Shown: positions 45,773-54,812, numbered from the stretch's first letter. The stretch: 64,000 nucleotides of DNA from Mycobacterium persicum (GCF_002086675.1 NZ_MVIF01000002.1:1-64000), one strand, 5' to 3'. The notes: generated by a model not told the origin, from the sequence alone. Program-made: numbers and translations.

Positions 45773-47368
45773 ATGAGCACCGAAGCGGCGACCGGCGGGC
45801 TTGGCGGGCCCGCGCAGCGGATCGCGGCCGGTTACTCCGTGGCAGGCCAGGCGCTGGAATTGGGCACCGTCGTCGTCGACGGCGACGCCGACCCCTCTGC
45901 GCAGATTCGCATTCCCCTGGCCACCGTCAACCGGCACGGTTTGGTAGCCGGGGCCACGGGAACCGGGAAAACCAAAACGCTGCAGCTCATCGCCGAGCAG
46001 CTCAGCGCCGCGGGCGTGGCGGTGCTCATGGCCGACGTAAAGGGCGACCTGTCCGGCCTATCCCGCGCGGGTGAGGCCGACGACAAGGCGGCCGCACGGG
46101 CGAAAGATACCGGTGACAATTGGACGCCCACGGCCTTCCCGGTGGAGTTCCTGTCGCTGGGCACCAGTGGAGTCGGTGTCCCGGTGCGCGCGACCATCTC
46201 CAGCTTTGGACCTATTCTGTTGTCAAAGGTGTTGGCGCTCAACGCTACCCAGGAGTCGACGCTGGGGCTGATCTTCCACTGGGCCGACCAGCGGGGACTT
46301 CCGTTGCTGGACTTGAAAGATCTGCGTACCGTGATCAGCCATCTGACCAGCGACCAGGGTAAGGCGGAACTGAAAGCGCTTGGCGCCGTTTCACCGACGA
46401 CTGCCGGTGTCATCTTGCGAGCATTGGTCAACCTCGAAGCCGAAGGTGCTGACACCTTCTTCGGCGAGCCGGAACTGAGACCTGACGACCTGATACGCGT
46501 AGACAGTCAGGGCCGCGGCATCATCTCGCTGCTGGAGTTCAGCGGTCAGTCGCTGCGCCCCGTGCTGTTTTCGACCTTCTTGATGTGGGTACTGGCCGAC
46601 CTGTTCACCTATCTGCCCGAGGTGGGGGATCTGGACAAACCCAAGCTGGTCTTCTTTTTCGACGAGGCGCACTTGCTGTTCACCGACGCCTCCAAGGCTT
46701 TCCTGGAGCAGGTCGAGCAGACGGTCAAGCTCATTCGCTCCAAGGGAGTCGGGGTGTTCTTCTGCACCCAATTGCCGACGGATCTGCCCAACACGGTGCT
46801 GTCTCAGCTGGGGGCGCGGATCCAGCATGCGCTACGGGCGTTCACACCCGACGATCAAAAGGCGCTCAGCAAAACCGTTCGCACGTATCCGAAAACCGAT
46901 GTCTACGACCTGCAATCGGCGCTGACGTCGCTGGGCATCGGTGAGGCCGTCGTGACCGTGCTCTCCGAGAAGGGCGCGCCGACCCCGGTGGCCTGGACCC
47001 GCATGCGGGTTCCCCGGTCGCTGATGGGCGCCATCGGCACCGACGCCGTTGCCGCGGCGGCTCTCTCGAGCCCGCTGCAGGCCGTGTACGGCCAGACCGT
47101 CGACCGGGTGTCCGCCCACGAAATGCTGAGCACCACATATGCGCCGGCAGAGGCGCCGCCACCGGTCCAGCCGCCGAGGGGGCAGTACGATCCGCTACCG
47201 TGGCCGGACGAGATCCAGGTGCCGCCTATGCCCGCGCCCGTTGAACCCAAGGGTCCCGGCATGTGGGAAGAGATTCTGAAGAACCCGACCGTGAAGAGCG
47301 CTATCAATACCGGGGTGCGCGAAATCACCCGCAGCATCTTCGGTACGGGGCGGCGTCGCCGCAAGTAA
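45773..47368 (+). CDS. HerA-like ATPase (DUF853, Rv2510c type)
   Basis: A 531-residue P-loop ATPase of the HerA/FtsK group; Rv2510c is 533. Walker A is GATGTGKT at residues 60-67, Walker B is [13 protein letters not shown] near 300, and [19 protein letters not shown] holds the sensor region. The C-terminal 90 residues are proline-rich, ending in basic GRRRRK. The family is annotated as helicase-like, but no substrate is established. It is divergent from orn with 107 bp between. Confidence 0.92.
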   Translation: MSTEAATGGLGGPAQRIAAGYSVAGQALELGTVVVDGDADPSAQIRIPLATVNRHGLVAGATGTGKTKTLQLIAEQLSAAGVAVLMADVKGDLSGLSRAGEADDKAAARAKDTGDNWTPTAFPVEFLSLGTSGVGVPVRATISSFGPILLSKVLALNATQESTLGLIFHWADQRGLPLLDLKDLRTVISHLTSDQGKAELKALGAVSPTTAGVILRALVNLEAEGADTFFGEPELRPDDLIRVDSQGRGIISLLEFSGQSLRPVLFSTFLMWVLADLFTYLPEVGDLDKPKLVFFFDEAHLLFTDASKAFLEQVEQTVKLIRSKGVGVFFCTQLPTDLPNTVLSQLGARIQHALRAFTPDDQKALSKTVRTYPKTDVYDLQSALTSLGIGEAVVTVLSEKGAPTPVAWTRMRVPRSLMGAIGTDAVAAAALSSPLQAVYGQTVDRVSAHEMLSTTYAPAEAPPPVQPPRGQYDPLPWPDEIQVPPMPAPVEPKGPGMWEEILKNPTVKSAINTGVREITRSIFGTGRRRRK

Positions 47369-47467
47369 CGAGCAGCCCGGTGTGATGCCGAAGCGGGGCG
47401 GGTCTGGCCAGCCGACGGGTGGCAGGTCCGTCGCACGCCGCCCGCGGCGTCGCTGCGGATCGTGAAC

Positions 47468-48787
47468 CTATCTGGTCCGCGAAGCGCGAGGCACGCCGAC
47501 GCTGGAGGTTGTGTGTTGCGGAATGCATGGCTGCTTCGGGTGGCTACGTGGAAACGTGCGCAGGAACTTCGGCGAATCCTTGTTAAGGGCTGGGGAGGCA
47601 ACCAATTCGGCTATCGTCTGTGTGCGGACGTCGCCGATGATAATGGTTGAAAGAGCGCCCGAGTCGAATGTGTAGACTTCGCCATTGGCCGAGATGAAGA
47701 AATGCGTTCGCGCCCGCTTGTCAATCGTGCCGGACGCGATTTTCAACCGGGGGTAGGCTTGTTGCAAGTGCAGTACCCGTTCCTGGAAACCCGACCGATC
47801 GATCTGCATTCGTTCTCGCAGGGCGCGTGGCGATCGCAGGTCCCACCACTGAAACAGATGCCAGGCGAACACCGCGTCAAAACTGGACAACGTTCGTGCG
47901 ATGTTCTCCAGGTCATCAACATTGCTCCTGGTAACGGTTGTGTTCACCTTAATCGGTATACTATATGCGGCGCAAAGGCTAATTGCGTGTAGAATCCGCG
48001 CGAACAGGTCACTCTTTCCTTTGCGGAAATCTGCGATTACGTCGTCTCGACCGCCATCGAGCGGTAATCCCACATAAGAAACCCTTCCGCTCAGCGCTTT
48101 GGCCATCTCGGGCGTGAGCCTGTATCCCACGGTATCGATGCCAACATAAAGCCCACACGTGTGAGCATGGTCGACAAATTCGAGAATATGTTCCCATTCG
48201 AGTGGATCGCCGCCGGATACGATTAGTTCCTCCACGCCGGCATTCACGAGTTTTTCTACTACCGCCTTGGCGTCTTGAAGATCCAGTGTTTCAGAATTGA
48301 ATATGTTGTAACACCCCACACATACCAGCGGACACCGGTTGTAGATGCCCCAGTTCGCTTGTTTGAGTCGACCGCTCGTACTGCGTGCGGATTCCGCAAG
48401 CATCGCACGAACACTGCGGTGCACATCGAGAGCGTTCTGGCGCAGGGCTTCCGATAGATCGCACCCAGGACGCGTAGCCCGCATCAACAGCTGGTCGGCC
48501 CGGCGCAGCGAGCGAGCAGTGGGCATGCATTGAGCAAGAGTAGTTGCGAGCTGATAACAAACGATGTCCGTCGGCGCCACCCGAAACTGACTCTCCAGCT
48601 CCGCTTCCAGCCCTTTGAAACCAGCGATCGTAAAATTCTCGAACAACAACCGACGCTCGAAAGAACTGCGCCGGTCAACCGACGGTTTGATCCAGTCGAC
48701 CGGTCGCAACAGGCTGTCGCTTTGTTGGGACCCCATTGGGAATGCGGTACCGGAGTCACCATTGAGTGGTAATACATCAGACGTCAC
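47468..48787 (-). CDS. Radical SAM enzyme with N-terminal helical extension
   Basis: A 439-residue protein. The [4Fe-4S]-binding CxxxCxxC motif is Cys152, Cys156 and Cys159 (NRCPLVCVGCYN), followed by the SAM-binding SGGDPLEW segment. The core then shows IKVNTTVTRSNVDDL, AWHLFQWW and HFFISANGEVYTF. These recall viperin-type nucleotide dehydratases (NxxVxxxN, WKxFQ) but also MoaA/PqqE-like enzymes. Residues 1-145 are a helical domain I do not recognise. The C-terminus has no SPASM cysteine cluster, and the last 20 residues look unconserved. Start GTG 48787 follows GGTGAGG. Its base composition is clearly lower in GC than its neighbours, a sign of horizontal transfer. Confidence 0.85.
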   Translation of the reverse strand: MTSDVLPLNGDSGTAFPMGSQQSDSLLRPVDWIKPSVDRRSSFERRLLFENFTIAGFKGLEAELESQFRVAPTDIVCYQLATTLAQCMPTARSLRRADQLLMRATRPGCDLSEALRQNALDVHRSVRAMLAESARSTSGRLKQANWGIYNRCPLVCVGCYNIFNSETLDLQDAKAVVEKLVNAGVEELIVSGGDPLEWEHILEFVDHAHTCGLYVGIDTVGYRLTPEMAKALSGRVSYVGLPLDGGRDDVIADFRKGKSDLFARILHAISLCAAYSIPIKVNTTVTRSNVDDLENIARTLSSFDAVFAWHLFQWWDLRSPRALRERMQIDRSGFQERVLHLQQAYPRLKIASGTIDKRARTHFFISANGEVYTFDSGALSTIIIGDVRTQTIAELVASPALNKDSPKFLRTFPRSHPKQPCIPQHTTSSVGVPRASRTR

Positions 48788-49268
48788 ATCGACCTCACCA
48801 TTGCTAAGGCACTGTTCGTCGCGTCATTAATGCTCGGATATTCAGTCCGTCCTTCCGGTGTACAGCTGGTTTCGGTGTGGATTCTTTGTGCGAACATCGG
48901 AGATACCACCAGGGTGAGATTAAATTGGTGCATGGCTCTGCCCCTGGCCGGCGTGGCGAAGATGTCGCGTCGGTGAGCCGATATGGGTTCGATCGGCGCG
49001 ACGACGCATGGCGTATTTTCCGCACTCAGGCAGCAGTATTGTCCGTCGCCACGGCTTGTTGCTTACTCGCGTCCGGTGTGAGTGTCCATAGATTCTCGCA
49101 CCCGCGCTTCATTGCGTGTCCGAAACCATATCGAGAACTTTTCGTTAGGTCAAGCGATTAGTCATGATAATTCAAATTTATGTATTCAGCGACAATATCG
49201 ATCGACTGAATTGTTGAAATTATTCTAGTCTGAATCGGTTCGCCACACGTGTTGGAAGGGGTGCAGTG
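48788..49268. other. Low-GC intergenic segment of the island
   Basis: About 480 bp between the radical SAM gene and the PE gene. Several stretches are AT-rich (for example TTCAAATTTATG near 49172), unlike the surrounding core genes. Apart from the doubtful minus-strand ORF at 48804-49025, I see no clear gene, repeat or RNA. GGAAGGGG just before 49269 is the PE ribosome-binding site. Confidence 0.6.
48804..49025 (-). CDS. Doubtful small ORF upstream of the radical SAM gene
   Basis: A 73-codon frame (GTG 49025) ending 16 bp before the radical SAM start on the same strand. The product is basic, with two cysteines and an ISPWWYLRC segment in the middle. I do not recognise it. Its codon third positions are not strongly GC-biased, so it may be chance. 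It is listed because small ORFs in this position can encode peptide substrates of radical SAM enzymes. Confidence 0.2.
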   Translation of the reverse strand: MRKIRHASSRRSNPYRLTDATSSPRRPGAEPCTNLISPWWYLRCSHKESTPKPAVHRKDGLNIRALMTRRTVP

Positions 49269-49583
49269 ATGACATTGCGGGTAGTTCCTGAGGGTTTGGC
49301 GGCGGCCAGTGCTGCGGTGGAAGCGCTGACCGCTCGGTTGGCGGCTGCACATGCTGCGGCGGCGCCGGTGATTGCGGCGGTGGTACCGCCGGCGGCTGAT
49401 CCGGTGTCGTTACAGACTGGGATCTCGTTTAGCGCACTGGCTAGTGAGCACGTTGCGGTGGCCGCTGAAGCGGTCGAAGAGCTGGGCCGTTCTGGAGTCG
49501 GTGTGGGCGAATCCGGCATCAGCTACGCGGCCGGTGATGCCGCGGCGGCAGCGACTTATCTGGGTGCTGGCGGCTTGGCATGA
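49269..49583 (+). CDS. PE family protein, PE5-like
   Basis: A 104-residue PE protein ([20 protein letters not shown]), nearly identical in pattern to PE5 of the ESX-3 locus, including [20 protein letters not shown] and the C-terminal YLxGAGG-like end. The helical hairpin normally pairs with a PPE partner for type VII secretion. ATG 49269 follows GGAAGGGG; a GTG precedes it by one codon. A PPE start overlaps its stop, but that gene is broken. The copy lies far from any ESX cluster visible here, so it is a duplicated orphan. Confidence 0.9.
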   Translation: MTLRVVPEGLAAASAAVEALTARLAAAHAAAAPVIAAVVPPAADPVSLQTGISFSALASEHVAVAAEAVEELGRSGVGVGESGISYAAGDAAAAATYLGAGGLA

Positions 49584-49801
49584 CGGAACCGGTGTGGCTG
49601 GCCGCGCCGCCGGAGGTGCAGTCGACGTTCCGTTGCCGTCGATGGTGCAACGAGCTCGAAATTCAAGGCCCGCACCTGTAGTGGCGTGCCGCCGCGGACT
49701 CGACACCCGCAATCGCGTGGTTCTTTCGCTCGCTCACTCAGCCGTGGTCGATCACGGCAGCGGCGGCCGCCGAGACCGGCTCTGCCGCATCCTGTTACTA
49801 G
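49580..49801 (+). pseudogene. Truncated PPE gene (PPE4-like start)
   Basis: ATG 49580 overlaps the PE stop (ATGA), the normal arrangement of PE-PPE pairs. The first 16 codons read [16 protein letters not shown], the conserved PPE beginning. The sequence then departs from the family and meets TAG at 49679. The same frame continues open (WRAAADSTPAIAWFF) to a second TAG at 49799, which overlaps the stop of the converging SDR gene. I see no PPE core after codon 16, so the rest was lost by deletion or recombination. Confidence 0.75.
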
Positions 49802-50604
49802 CCGCCCCCGAGCTTCTTATAGAAGCTGCCGACGATCGGCGCGACGATGGCACGCGGCGCATACTGACTTGCCACCGACATGGCCTTCGACGTCAGGCCG
49901 GGAACCACGCGCATCTTGTTGCGCTCCAAGGCATCCAGCGATACCCGGGCGGTGTGCTCCGTCGAGATCCACAAAAACTCCGGCACCAGGCGCTCGACGA
50001 GCGACGCCTCGCCCTCAGCGGGCAAATCGGTACGCACCGGTCCCGGTGCCAGCAGCGTGACGTGCACACCGGACCCGCGTAGTTCACCGCGCAACGATTC
50101 GCTGAAGGTGTTGGCGAACGCTTTCGTGGCGGCATAGGTCGCGTTGTACGGGATGGGCGAATTTCCTGCTGCCGAGCCGGAAATCAAAATACCGCCGGCC
50201 TTGCGCGCGACCATGCCGGGCAGCACCGCCAAGGTGAGGTCGTGCACCGCAACGGCATTCAGCTGTACTTGAGCTCTTTCCCCCGCCGGGTCGAGCGACG
50301 CGAGCGGGCCGAACGTCCCCGTGCCTGCATTGGCGCACAGCATCGAGATGTGCCGTTCCGCTAATTCGTCGCACAGCTTCGTCCGCTCCTCCGGGTCGGC
50401 GAGATCGGCTGGCCGCACCTCGACGGCGACGCGATACTTGTCGGTCAGGCGGGCTGCGAGTTCGGTCAGCAGGGCTTCGCGACGCGCGGTGACGATCAGA
50501 CTGTGTCCGCGTGCGGCCAATTCGGTGGCCAGCGCCTCGCCGATATTCTGCGAAGCTCCGGTGACAACGGCGCGGGCGTCGGGACTCGGAGCGGGTATCG
50601 GCAT
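49798..50604 (-). CDS. Short-chain dehydrogenase, Rv2509 type
   Basis: A 268-residue SDR, the length of Rv2509, with matching ends (MPIPAPSPDARAVVTGASQN; FYKKLGGG). The cofactor motif is TGASQNIG at 15-22, then CANAGTGTFGP, ILISGSAAG and YAATKAF with the catalytic Tyr and Lys. An APGPVRTDLP loop follows. The C-terminal hydrophobic tail suggests membrane association. Related mycobacterial SDRs reduce mycolate-type keto-acyl chains. ATG 50604 is chosen over a longer frame to 50664. Confidence 0.92.
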   Translation of the reverse strand: MPIPAPSPDARAVVTGASQNIGEALATELAARGHSLIVTARREALLTELAARLTDKYRVAVEVRPADLADPEERTKLCDELAERHISMLCANAGTGTFGPLASLDPAGERAQVQLNAVAVHDLTLAVLPGMVARKAGGILISGSAAGNSPIPYNATYAATKAFANTFSESLRGELRGSGVHVTLLAPGPVRTDLPAEGEASLVERLVPEFLWISTEHTARVSLDALERNKMRVVPGLTSKAMSVASQYAPRAIVAPIVGSFYKKLGGG

Positions 50605-50682
50605 GCGCCAATCGTAGACAAGCGGCATGCGCAGTCGGGCGCAGCGGGTCGCTGCCAACACCAATCAAATAGAGTGCCGGAC

Positions 50683-52023
50683 ATGACCAACCGGGGTTTG
50701 GGCACGTATGTGCGATCTCGGGTAGTGGCCTGGGCGTTGTGGGACTCGGGTTCTACTGGCCTGAATGCGATCGTGACCACCTTCGTGTTCTCCGTCTATC
50801 TGACCAGCACCGTGGGAGAGGGCATGCCCGGCGGTAGCTCGCCGGCGAGTTGGTTGGGTCGGGCCGGGGCGGCCGCCGGGTTGACTATCGCGTTGCTGGC
50901 TCCGGTGGTGGGTGTGTGGGTCGAATCCCCGCATCGGCGGCGGGTGACGCTGGGCGTATTGACGGGCCTGGCCGTGGGACTAACTGCTGCGATGTTTCTG
51001 ATTCGCGATAGCCCCGGGTACCTGTGGCCCGGGTTGGCGTTGTTGGCGGCGACGGCGTCGTGCAGTGACCTGGCCAGCGTCCCGTACAACGCGATGCTGC
51101 GCCAGCTTTCGACACCGGAGACGGCCGGCCGGATTTCCGGCTTCGGGTGGGCAGCAGGTTACGTCGGAAGTGTCCTGCTGCTGTTGTTGGTCTATGTCGG
51201 CTTCATGGCCGGCGCCGGTGACGTTCGTGGAGTGCTGCATCTGTCCGCCCATGACGGACTCAACGTCCGGGCGGCGATGCTGTTGGCCGCGGCGTGGCTG
51301 GCCTTGCTGGCTCTGCCGCTGTTGTTCGTCGCGCATAGACTGCCCGATACCGTTGGAGTGCCTCGCACGACTACGAGCATGTCGGGTGCCTACCGAAAAC
51401 TGTGGACGGACATCACCGCTGAATGGCGCCGCGACCGCAATCTGGTCTACTTCCTCGTCGCCAGCGCGATCTTCCGGGATGGGCTGGCGGCCATGTTTGC
51501 CTTCGGTGCGGTACTGGGTGTCAACGTGTACGGGCTTACCCAGGCCGACGTCCTGGTGTTCGGGGTAGCCGGAAGTGTGGTGGCCGCGGTCGGCGCGGTG
51601 CTGGGCGGATTGGTTGACCACCGACTCGGCTCCAAGCCGGTCATTGTCGCATCGCTGGCCGCGATCTTGGCGGCGGCACTGACCTTGATGGCGCTCTCGG
51701 GTGCGGTGGCGTTCTGGGTATGCGGACTGCTGCTGTGTCTTTTCATCGGACCGTCGCAGTCGTCGGCGCGCGCATTGTTGTTGCGCATGGCTCAACATGG
51801 CAAGGAGGGGGTTGCCTTCGGGCTGTACACGATGACGGGCCGGGCGGTGGCATTCCTGGGACCGTGGTTGTTTTCGGTCTTCGTTGATGTGTTCAGCGCG
51901 GTCCGCGCCGGGTTGGGCGGTATTTGCCTGGTGTTGCTGGTGGGCCTGCTGGCCATGCTGGCCGTGCGCGTTCCGCGCCGCAGCGTCGTCATAGCCGACG
52001 AAGCGGTAACCGAGTCGAGTTAG
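50683..52023 (+). CDS. MFS transporter, Atg22/UMF1-like (Rv2508c type)
   Basis: A 446-residue integral membrane protein with about 12 hydrophobic helices. WDSGSTGLNAIVTTFVFSVY near the start and SVPYNAMLRQLSTPETAGRI are typical of the Atg22-like branch of the major facilitator superfamily, whose relatives export amino acids from vacuoles. The substrate in mycobacteria is unknown. It is divergent from the SDR gene with 78 bp between, and its stop overlaps that of the converging membrane-protein gene by 4 bp. Confidence 0.9.
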   Translation: MTNRGLGTYVRSRVVAWALWDSGSTGLNAIVTTFVFSVYLTSTVGEGMPGGSSPASWLGRAGAAAGLTIALLAPVVGVWVESPHRRRVTLGVLTGLAVGLTAAMFLIRDSPGYLWPGLALLAATASCSDLASVPYNAMLRQLSTPETAGRISGFGWAAGYVGSVLLLLLVYVGFMAGAGDVRGVLHLSAHDGLNVRAAMLLAAAWLALLALPLLFVAHRLPDTVGVPRTTTSMSGAYRKLWTDITAEWRRDRNLVYFLVASAIFRDGLAAMFAFGAVLGVNVYGLTQADVLVFGVAGSVVAAVGAVLGGLVDHRLGSKPVIVASLAAILAAALTLMALSGAVAFWVCGLLLCLFIGPSQSSARALLLRMAQHGKEGVAFGLYTMTGRAVAFLGPWLFSVFVDVFSAVRAGLGGICLVLLVGLLAMLAVRVPRRSVVIADEAVTESS

Positions 52024-52811
52024 CCGGAGGCGTCGCAGATGGTGAGGCCCACCCCGGTGCGCTGGCGTACCTGAACTCCGGCCACCGTTACCGAGCAGGT
52101 CACGTTGTGCCCGATGTTGATAATGGTGACGCTGGCGGGGTGCAGGGAAGCTTTCGGCAGGCTCACCTCTTTGCTCCACGGCAGCGCGACGTTGAACTCG
52201 GTCTGTATGACGTCACCGGTATCGATATAGGTCACGCTGATCGCGCGGCCCTCGCCGGTGACGTTGTAGACGACGGTCTGCATCGCGCCGGGGGTGGGCG
52301 TCTCGGTGGGGGTCCCGGAGCCTCCCGTCGTTGTGGGCGCCGGCACGATGCTGGGTGTCGGTGTCAGCGTTCGTGTCGTCGGCGGCTTGAGTGTTGAGCT
52401 CGGGGTAGGCATCGGCGGCAGGGGCTCGACGGCGGTCTGGTTCTTGACCGACATGTTCGCGATCACCAACGCGATGACCAACCCGACGACAAGCAGGACG
52501 GCCGCACCGGCAGCGACCCACAACCATCGCGGGGTGCTCGGACCGTGCGGCGGTGGCGCGGCCCCGTGAAGCACTTCGCCCGGCTCCGGGTGGTCGTGCT
52601 GCCAATATTGGGGCGGTAGTTGCTGGGTCGGGTTCGGTTCGTAGGCGCCGGGCGCCCACTGGGGAATGTGGCCGCTATAGGTGGGCGCATAGGGCGCCTG
52701 GCCGGCGTAAGCCGGGTCGACGGGCGGCGGATTTACCGGACCCTGCGGCCACGTGGGTGCGGGCCCCGGTTGGGGGGGACCATACCGCTGGGGTCGGCGT
52801 GGATCGTTCAT
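52020..52811 (-). CDS. Proline-rich membrane protein with MmpS-like domain (Rv2507 type)
   Basis: A 263-residue protein. Residues 1-95 are cytoplasmic and rich in Pro, Tyr and Gln. One membrane helix spans about 97-119 (WLWVAAGAAVLLVVGLVIAL). A Pro/Thr-rich linker follows (about 125-170), then an MmpS-like extracytoplasmic domain (MQTVVYNVTGEGRAISVTYI) with two cysteines near the end. It is probably a cell-envelope anchoring or accessory factor; no MmpL lies beside it. ATG 52811 is chosen; a GTG lies two codons earlier. Confidence 0.85.
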   Translation of the reverse strand: MNDPRRPQRYGPPQPGPAPTWPQGPVNPPPVDPAYAGQAPYAPTYSGHIPQWAPGAYEPNPTQQLPPQYWQHDHPEPGEVLHGAAPPPHGPSTPRWLWVAAGAAVLLVVGLVIALVIANMSVKNQTAVEPLPPMPTPSSTLKPPTTRTLTPTPSIVPAPTTTGGSGTPTETPTPGAMQTVVYNVTGEGRAISVTYIDTGDVIQTEFNVALPWSKEVSLPKASLHPASVTIINIGHNVTCSVTVAGVQVRQRTGVGLTICDASG

Positions 52812-52933
52812 GCCCACCTCATGGTTTGAAGGGTACCTAAGAGTTGAGCGGCCGTGCCGCCGCACCGCTCCGGCGGCAAGGCCGTGCCGGACGGAGCCCT
52901 TACTCACCGCGGGGAAAGGCAACTACCGCCGCA

Positions 52934-52997
52934 TTCTTCAACAACCGTTGATGTGTTTGTGCAAGCCAAGTATTGTTTTCTTCAACTACCGCTGAAG
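52934..52997. promoter_or_regulatory. Two copies of a 20-bp element before the LLM gene
   Basis: TTCTTCAACAACCGTTGATG (52934-52953) and TTCTTCAACTACCGCTGAAG (52978-52997) differ at four positions and start 44 bp apart, about four helical turns. Each contains an imperfect palindrome TTCAAC-NACC-GYTGAW. They lie between the divergent proline-rich membrane protein and the LLM gene, so they may be tandem operators. Confidence 0.45.
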
Positions 52998-53048
52998 AAC
53001 GTATCCACAGTAAGCGCGGCAAGCTTCGCGCGGTAACAGGAACCGGGG

Positions 53049-54107
53049 GTGAACGGCGTGAAATTCGGAATCGATGTACCGACGTGCCTGTCCGGGATGG
53101 CCTACCCGGTCCCGTTCGCCACGGCCGACGAGGTGATTCGGATCGCCGTCGAGGCCGAGGCACTCGGCTTTCACGAGGTCGCCGGCAATGATCATCTGAG
53201 CACCCAACGGTTCGTGCGGGAGGCGTGGTCGGTCCCACCGGACTACTTCGAGCCGCTGATGATGCTGGCGACGATCGCGGCCAAGACATCGGTGGTGCGG
53301 CTGGCTACCGGGATCCTCGTCTTGCCGATGCGTGAGCCGGTGCTGTTGGCCAAGCAGGTCGCCACACTGGATCAGATCAGCGGCGGGCGCGTCACCTTGG
53401 CGGTAGCAGCAGGCGGGTACCGAGACGAATTCGAAGCGGTAGCACCGGATTTGGCCGACGCGTCGCGCACCCGGCTGACGGCCGAGGGCATCGAGGCGTT
53501 GCGCATTCTGTTCGGGCAGCGTCGGTCGACCTATGAGGGCCGGTACCGCCGATTCTGCGATGTCGAGTCGTATCCCAAGCCGGTCCAGTCGCCGTTGCCG
53601 ATCTTCTCCGGCGGCAATGCCAAGGGCGCCATTCGCCGGGCGGGTGAACAATGTCAGGGTTGGCTGCCGGCCAAGCTAGGGCCGGACGAAATAGCCTCTG
53701 GCCGAGACGAAGTCGCGAAATTCGCTCGAGCTGCGGGCCGCGATCCCGCCGAGGTGACGATCGGATTGCAGACGGTCGTGTGCCTGGCTCCGACCGCTGA
53801 GAAAGCACGTGAGCGCCTGGAGCGGTCGACATTCGAGCTGTTCCGGACCTCGCTGCGGGACACCATGATGAAGGGCGTCAGTCTGGATAAGTACGTGGCC
53901 GACAATCTCATCGGCACGCCGGATCAGGTGTGCGCCAAGGTAGCTGCGTTCGAGCGCGCCGGGCTGGACGGGTTCTACGCCACCTTGTTCGTCGCCAATG
54001 CCGTGAGCGAAATGCTGGAACAGATGCGGCTTTTCGCCAAGTATGTGATCCCGGCCTTTCCGGACTTCCCGGCCTCCCGGCCGACTCTGAACGCTAGTGG
54101 TCAGTGA
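53049..54107 (+). CDS. LLM-class F420-dependent oxidoreductase
   Basis: A 352-residue luciferase-like TIM-barrel enzyme. Seen: VKFGIDVPTCLSG, EVAGNDHLSTQRFVR, RLATGILVLPMREPVLLAKQ and a SGGRVTLAVAAGGYRDEF cofactor loop. F420 use is inferred from family membership. GTG 53049 is chosen; GTG 53058 (VKFGID) is also possible. No such gene lies between Rv2507 and Rv2506 in M. tuberculosis, so this is an insertion in an otherwise conserved order. Its end overlaps bkaR by 14 bp. Confidence 0.86.
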   Translation: MNGVKFGIDVPTCLSGMAYPVPFATADEVIRIAVEAEALGFHEVAGNDHLSTQRFVREAWSVPPDYFEPLMMLATIAAKTSVVRLATGILVLPMREPVLLAKQVATLDQISGGRVTLAVAAGGYRDEFEAVAPDLADASRTRLTAEGIEALRILFGQRRSTYEGRYRRFCDVESYPKPVQSPLPIFSGGNAKGAIRRAGEQCQGWLPAKLGPDEIASGRDEVAKFARAAGRDPAEVTIGLQTVVCLAPTAEKARERLERSTFELFRTSLRDTMMKGVSLDKYVADNLIGTPDQVCAKVAAFERAGLDGFYATLFVANAVSEMLEQMRLFAKYVIPAFPDFPASRPTLNASGQ

Positions 54108-54735
54108 CTCGCAGCGCCGCCACGGTCATGGCACGCATGATGGTGCGGGAACGCAGTACCCGCGCCGATCTGGCATCGGCCGACTTCATGCTGTGCGGTG
54201 TGGAGTTCAGCAGCCCGAACACGGCGTGCGCCATCAGCCGCGCATCCGCTTCGGCCAGGTCGGGATCACGCTCGCGCAACACCCCCACCCAGACCTCCAC
54301 GTACTGGCGCTGCGCTTTGCGCACCTGACGTTCGGCTGCTGCCGGCAGGTGCGCAAGGTCACGGTCCTGGATTCGGATCAGATCCGGTTCACCCAGCGCA
54401 AAGTCGAGGTGAAAATCAATGAGCCCATCCAACGTTGCGGCCGGATCAGAACCCCGGGCAGTCACATCGCGGGCGCCGGCGAGGAGCCGGGAGCTGATGC
54501 CGACCAACAACTCAACGAGCAGCGACTCTTTGTTGGGGAAGTGCCGATAGATCGCCGGACCGCTGATGCCCGCCGCGGCACCAATGTCCTCCAACCGTAC
54601 CGCGAGAAAACCGCGTTCGGCGAATAGCCGTTCAGCGGCCGACAACAGCTGCAGACGCCGGTCCGACTTCAACTGACTGCGGCGACTTGGGGCTTCAGGT
54701 TGAGCGGGCCGGCCGTCCGGAGCGGACGCTGTCAT
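54094..54735 (-). CDS. bkaR: TetR-family repressor BkaR (Rv2506 type)
   Basis: A 213-residue TetR regulator. The DNA-binding domain spans about residues 25-70 (ERLFAERGFLAVRLEDIGAA, then GISGPAIYRHFPNKESLLV). The C-terminal helical domain would bind the inducer, likely an acyl-CoA of leucine catabolism. Position, divergence from fadD35 and length match Rv2506, known as BkaR, a repressor of the branched-chain keto-acid operon. ATG 54735 is chosen; the longer frame to 54783 would cover the first operator palindrome. Confidence 0.92.
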   Translation of the reverse strand: MTASAPDGRPAQPEAPSRRSQLKSDRRLQLLSAAERLFAERGFLAVRLEDIGAAAGISGPAIYRHFPNKESLLVELLVGISSRLLAGARDVTARGSDPAATLDGLIDFHLDFALGEPDLIRIQDRDLAHLPAAAERQVRKAQRQYVEVWVGVLRERDPDLAEADARLMAHAVFGLLNSTPHSMKSADARSARVLRSRTIMRAMTVAALRVTDH

Positions 54736-54771
54736 GACGGCCTCCGTAGAAAACTCGTCCTGGACACTTCG

Positions 54772-54812
54772 GTTAATCGTCACTAACGTAGCACGGGTTA
54801 GTCGATGTTAAC
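54772..54812. promoter_or_regulatory. Two BkaR operator candidates between bkaR and fadD35
   Basis: GTTAATCGTCACTAAC (54772-54787) and GTTAGTCGATGTTAAC (54797-54812) are both six-base inverted repeats around a 4-bp spacer, fitting GTTARTNNNNRYTAAC. They start 25 bp apart in the 101-bp divergent region, so one repressor could control both directions. Confidence 0.7.

Noticed and set aside
48877..49161. A 94-codon plus-strand frame with a hydrophobic middle
   Set aside because: It has no ribosome-binding site, a GTG start without context and no codon bias. It could be chance in a low-GC gap.
49158..49352. A 64-codon minus-strand frame near the PE start
   Set aside because: Half of it is antisense to the PE gene and the rest lies in AT-rich leader DNA.
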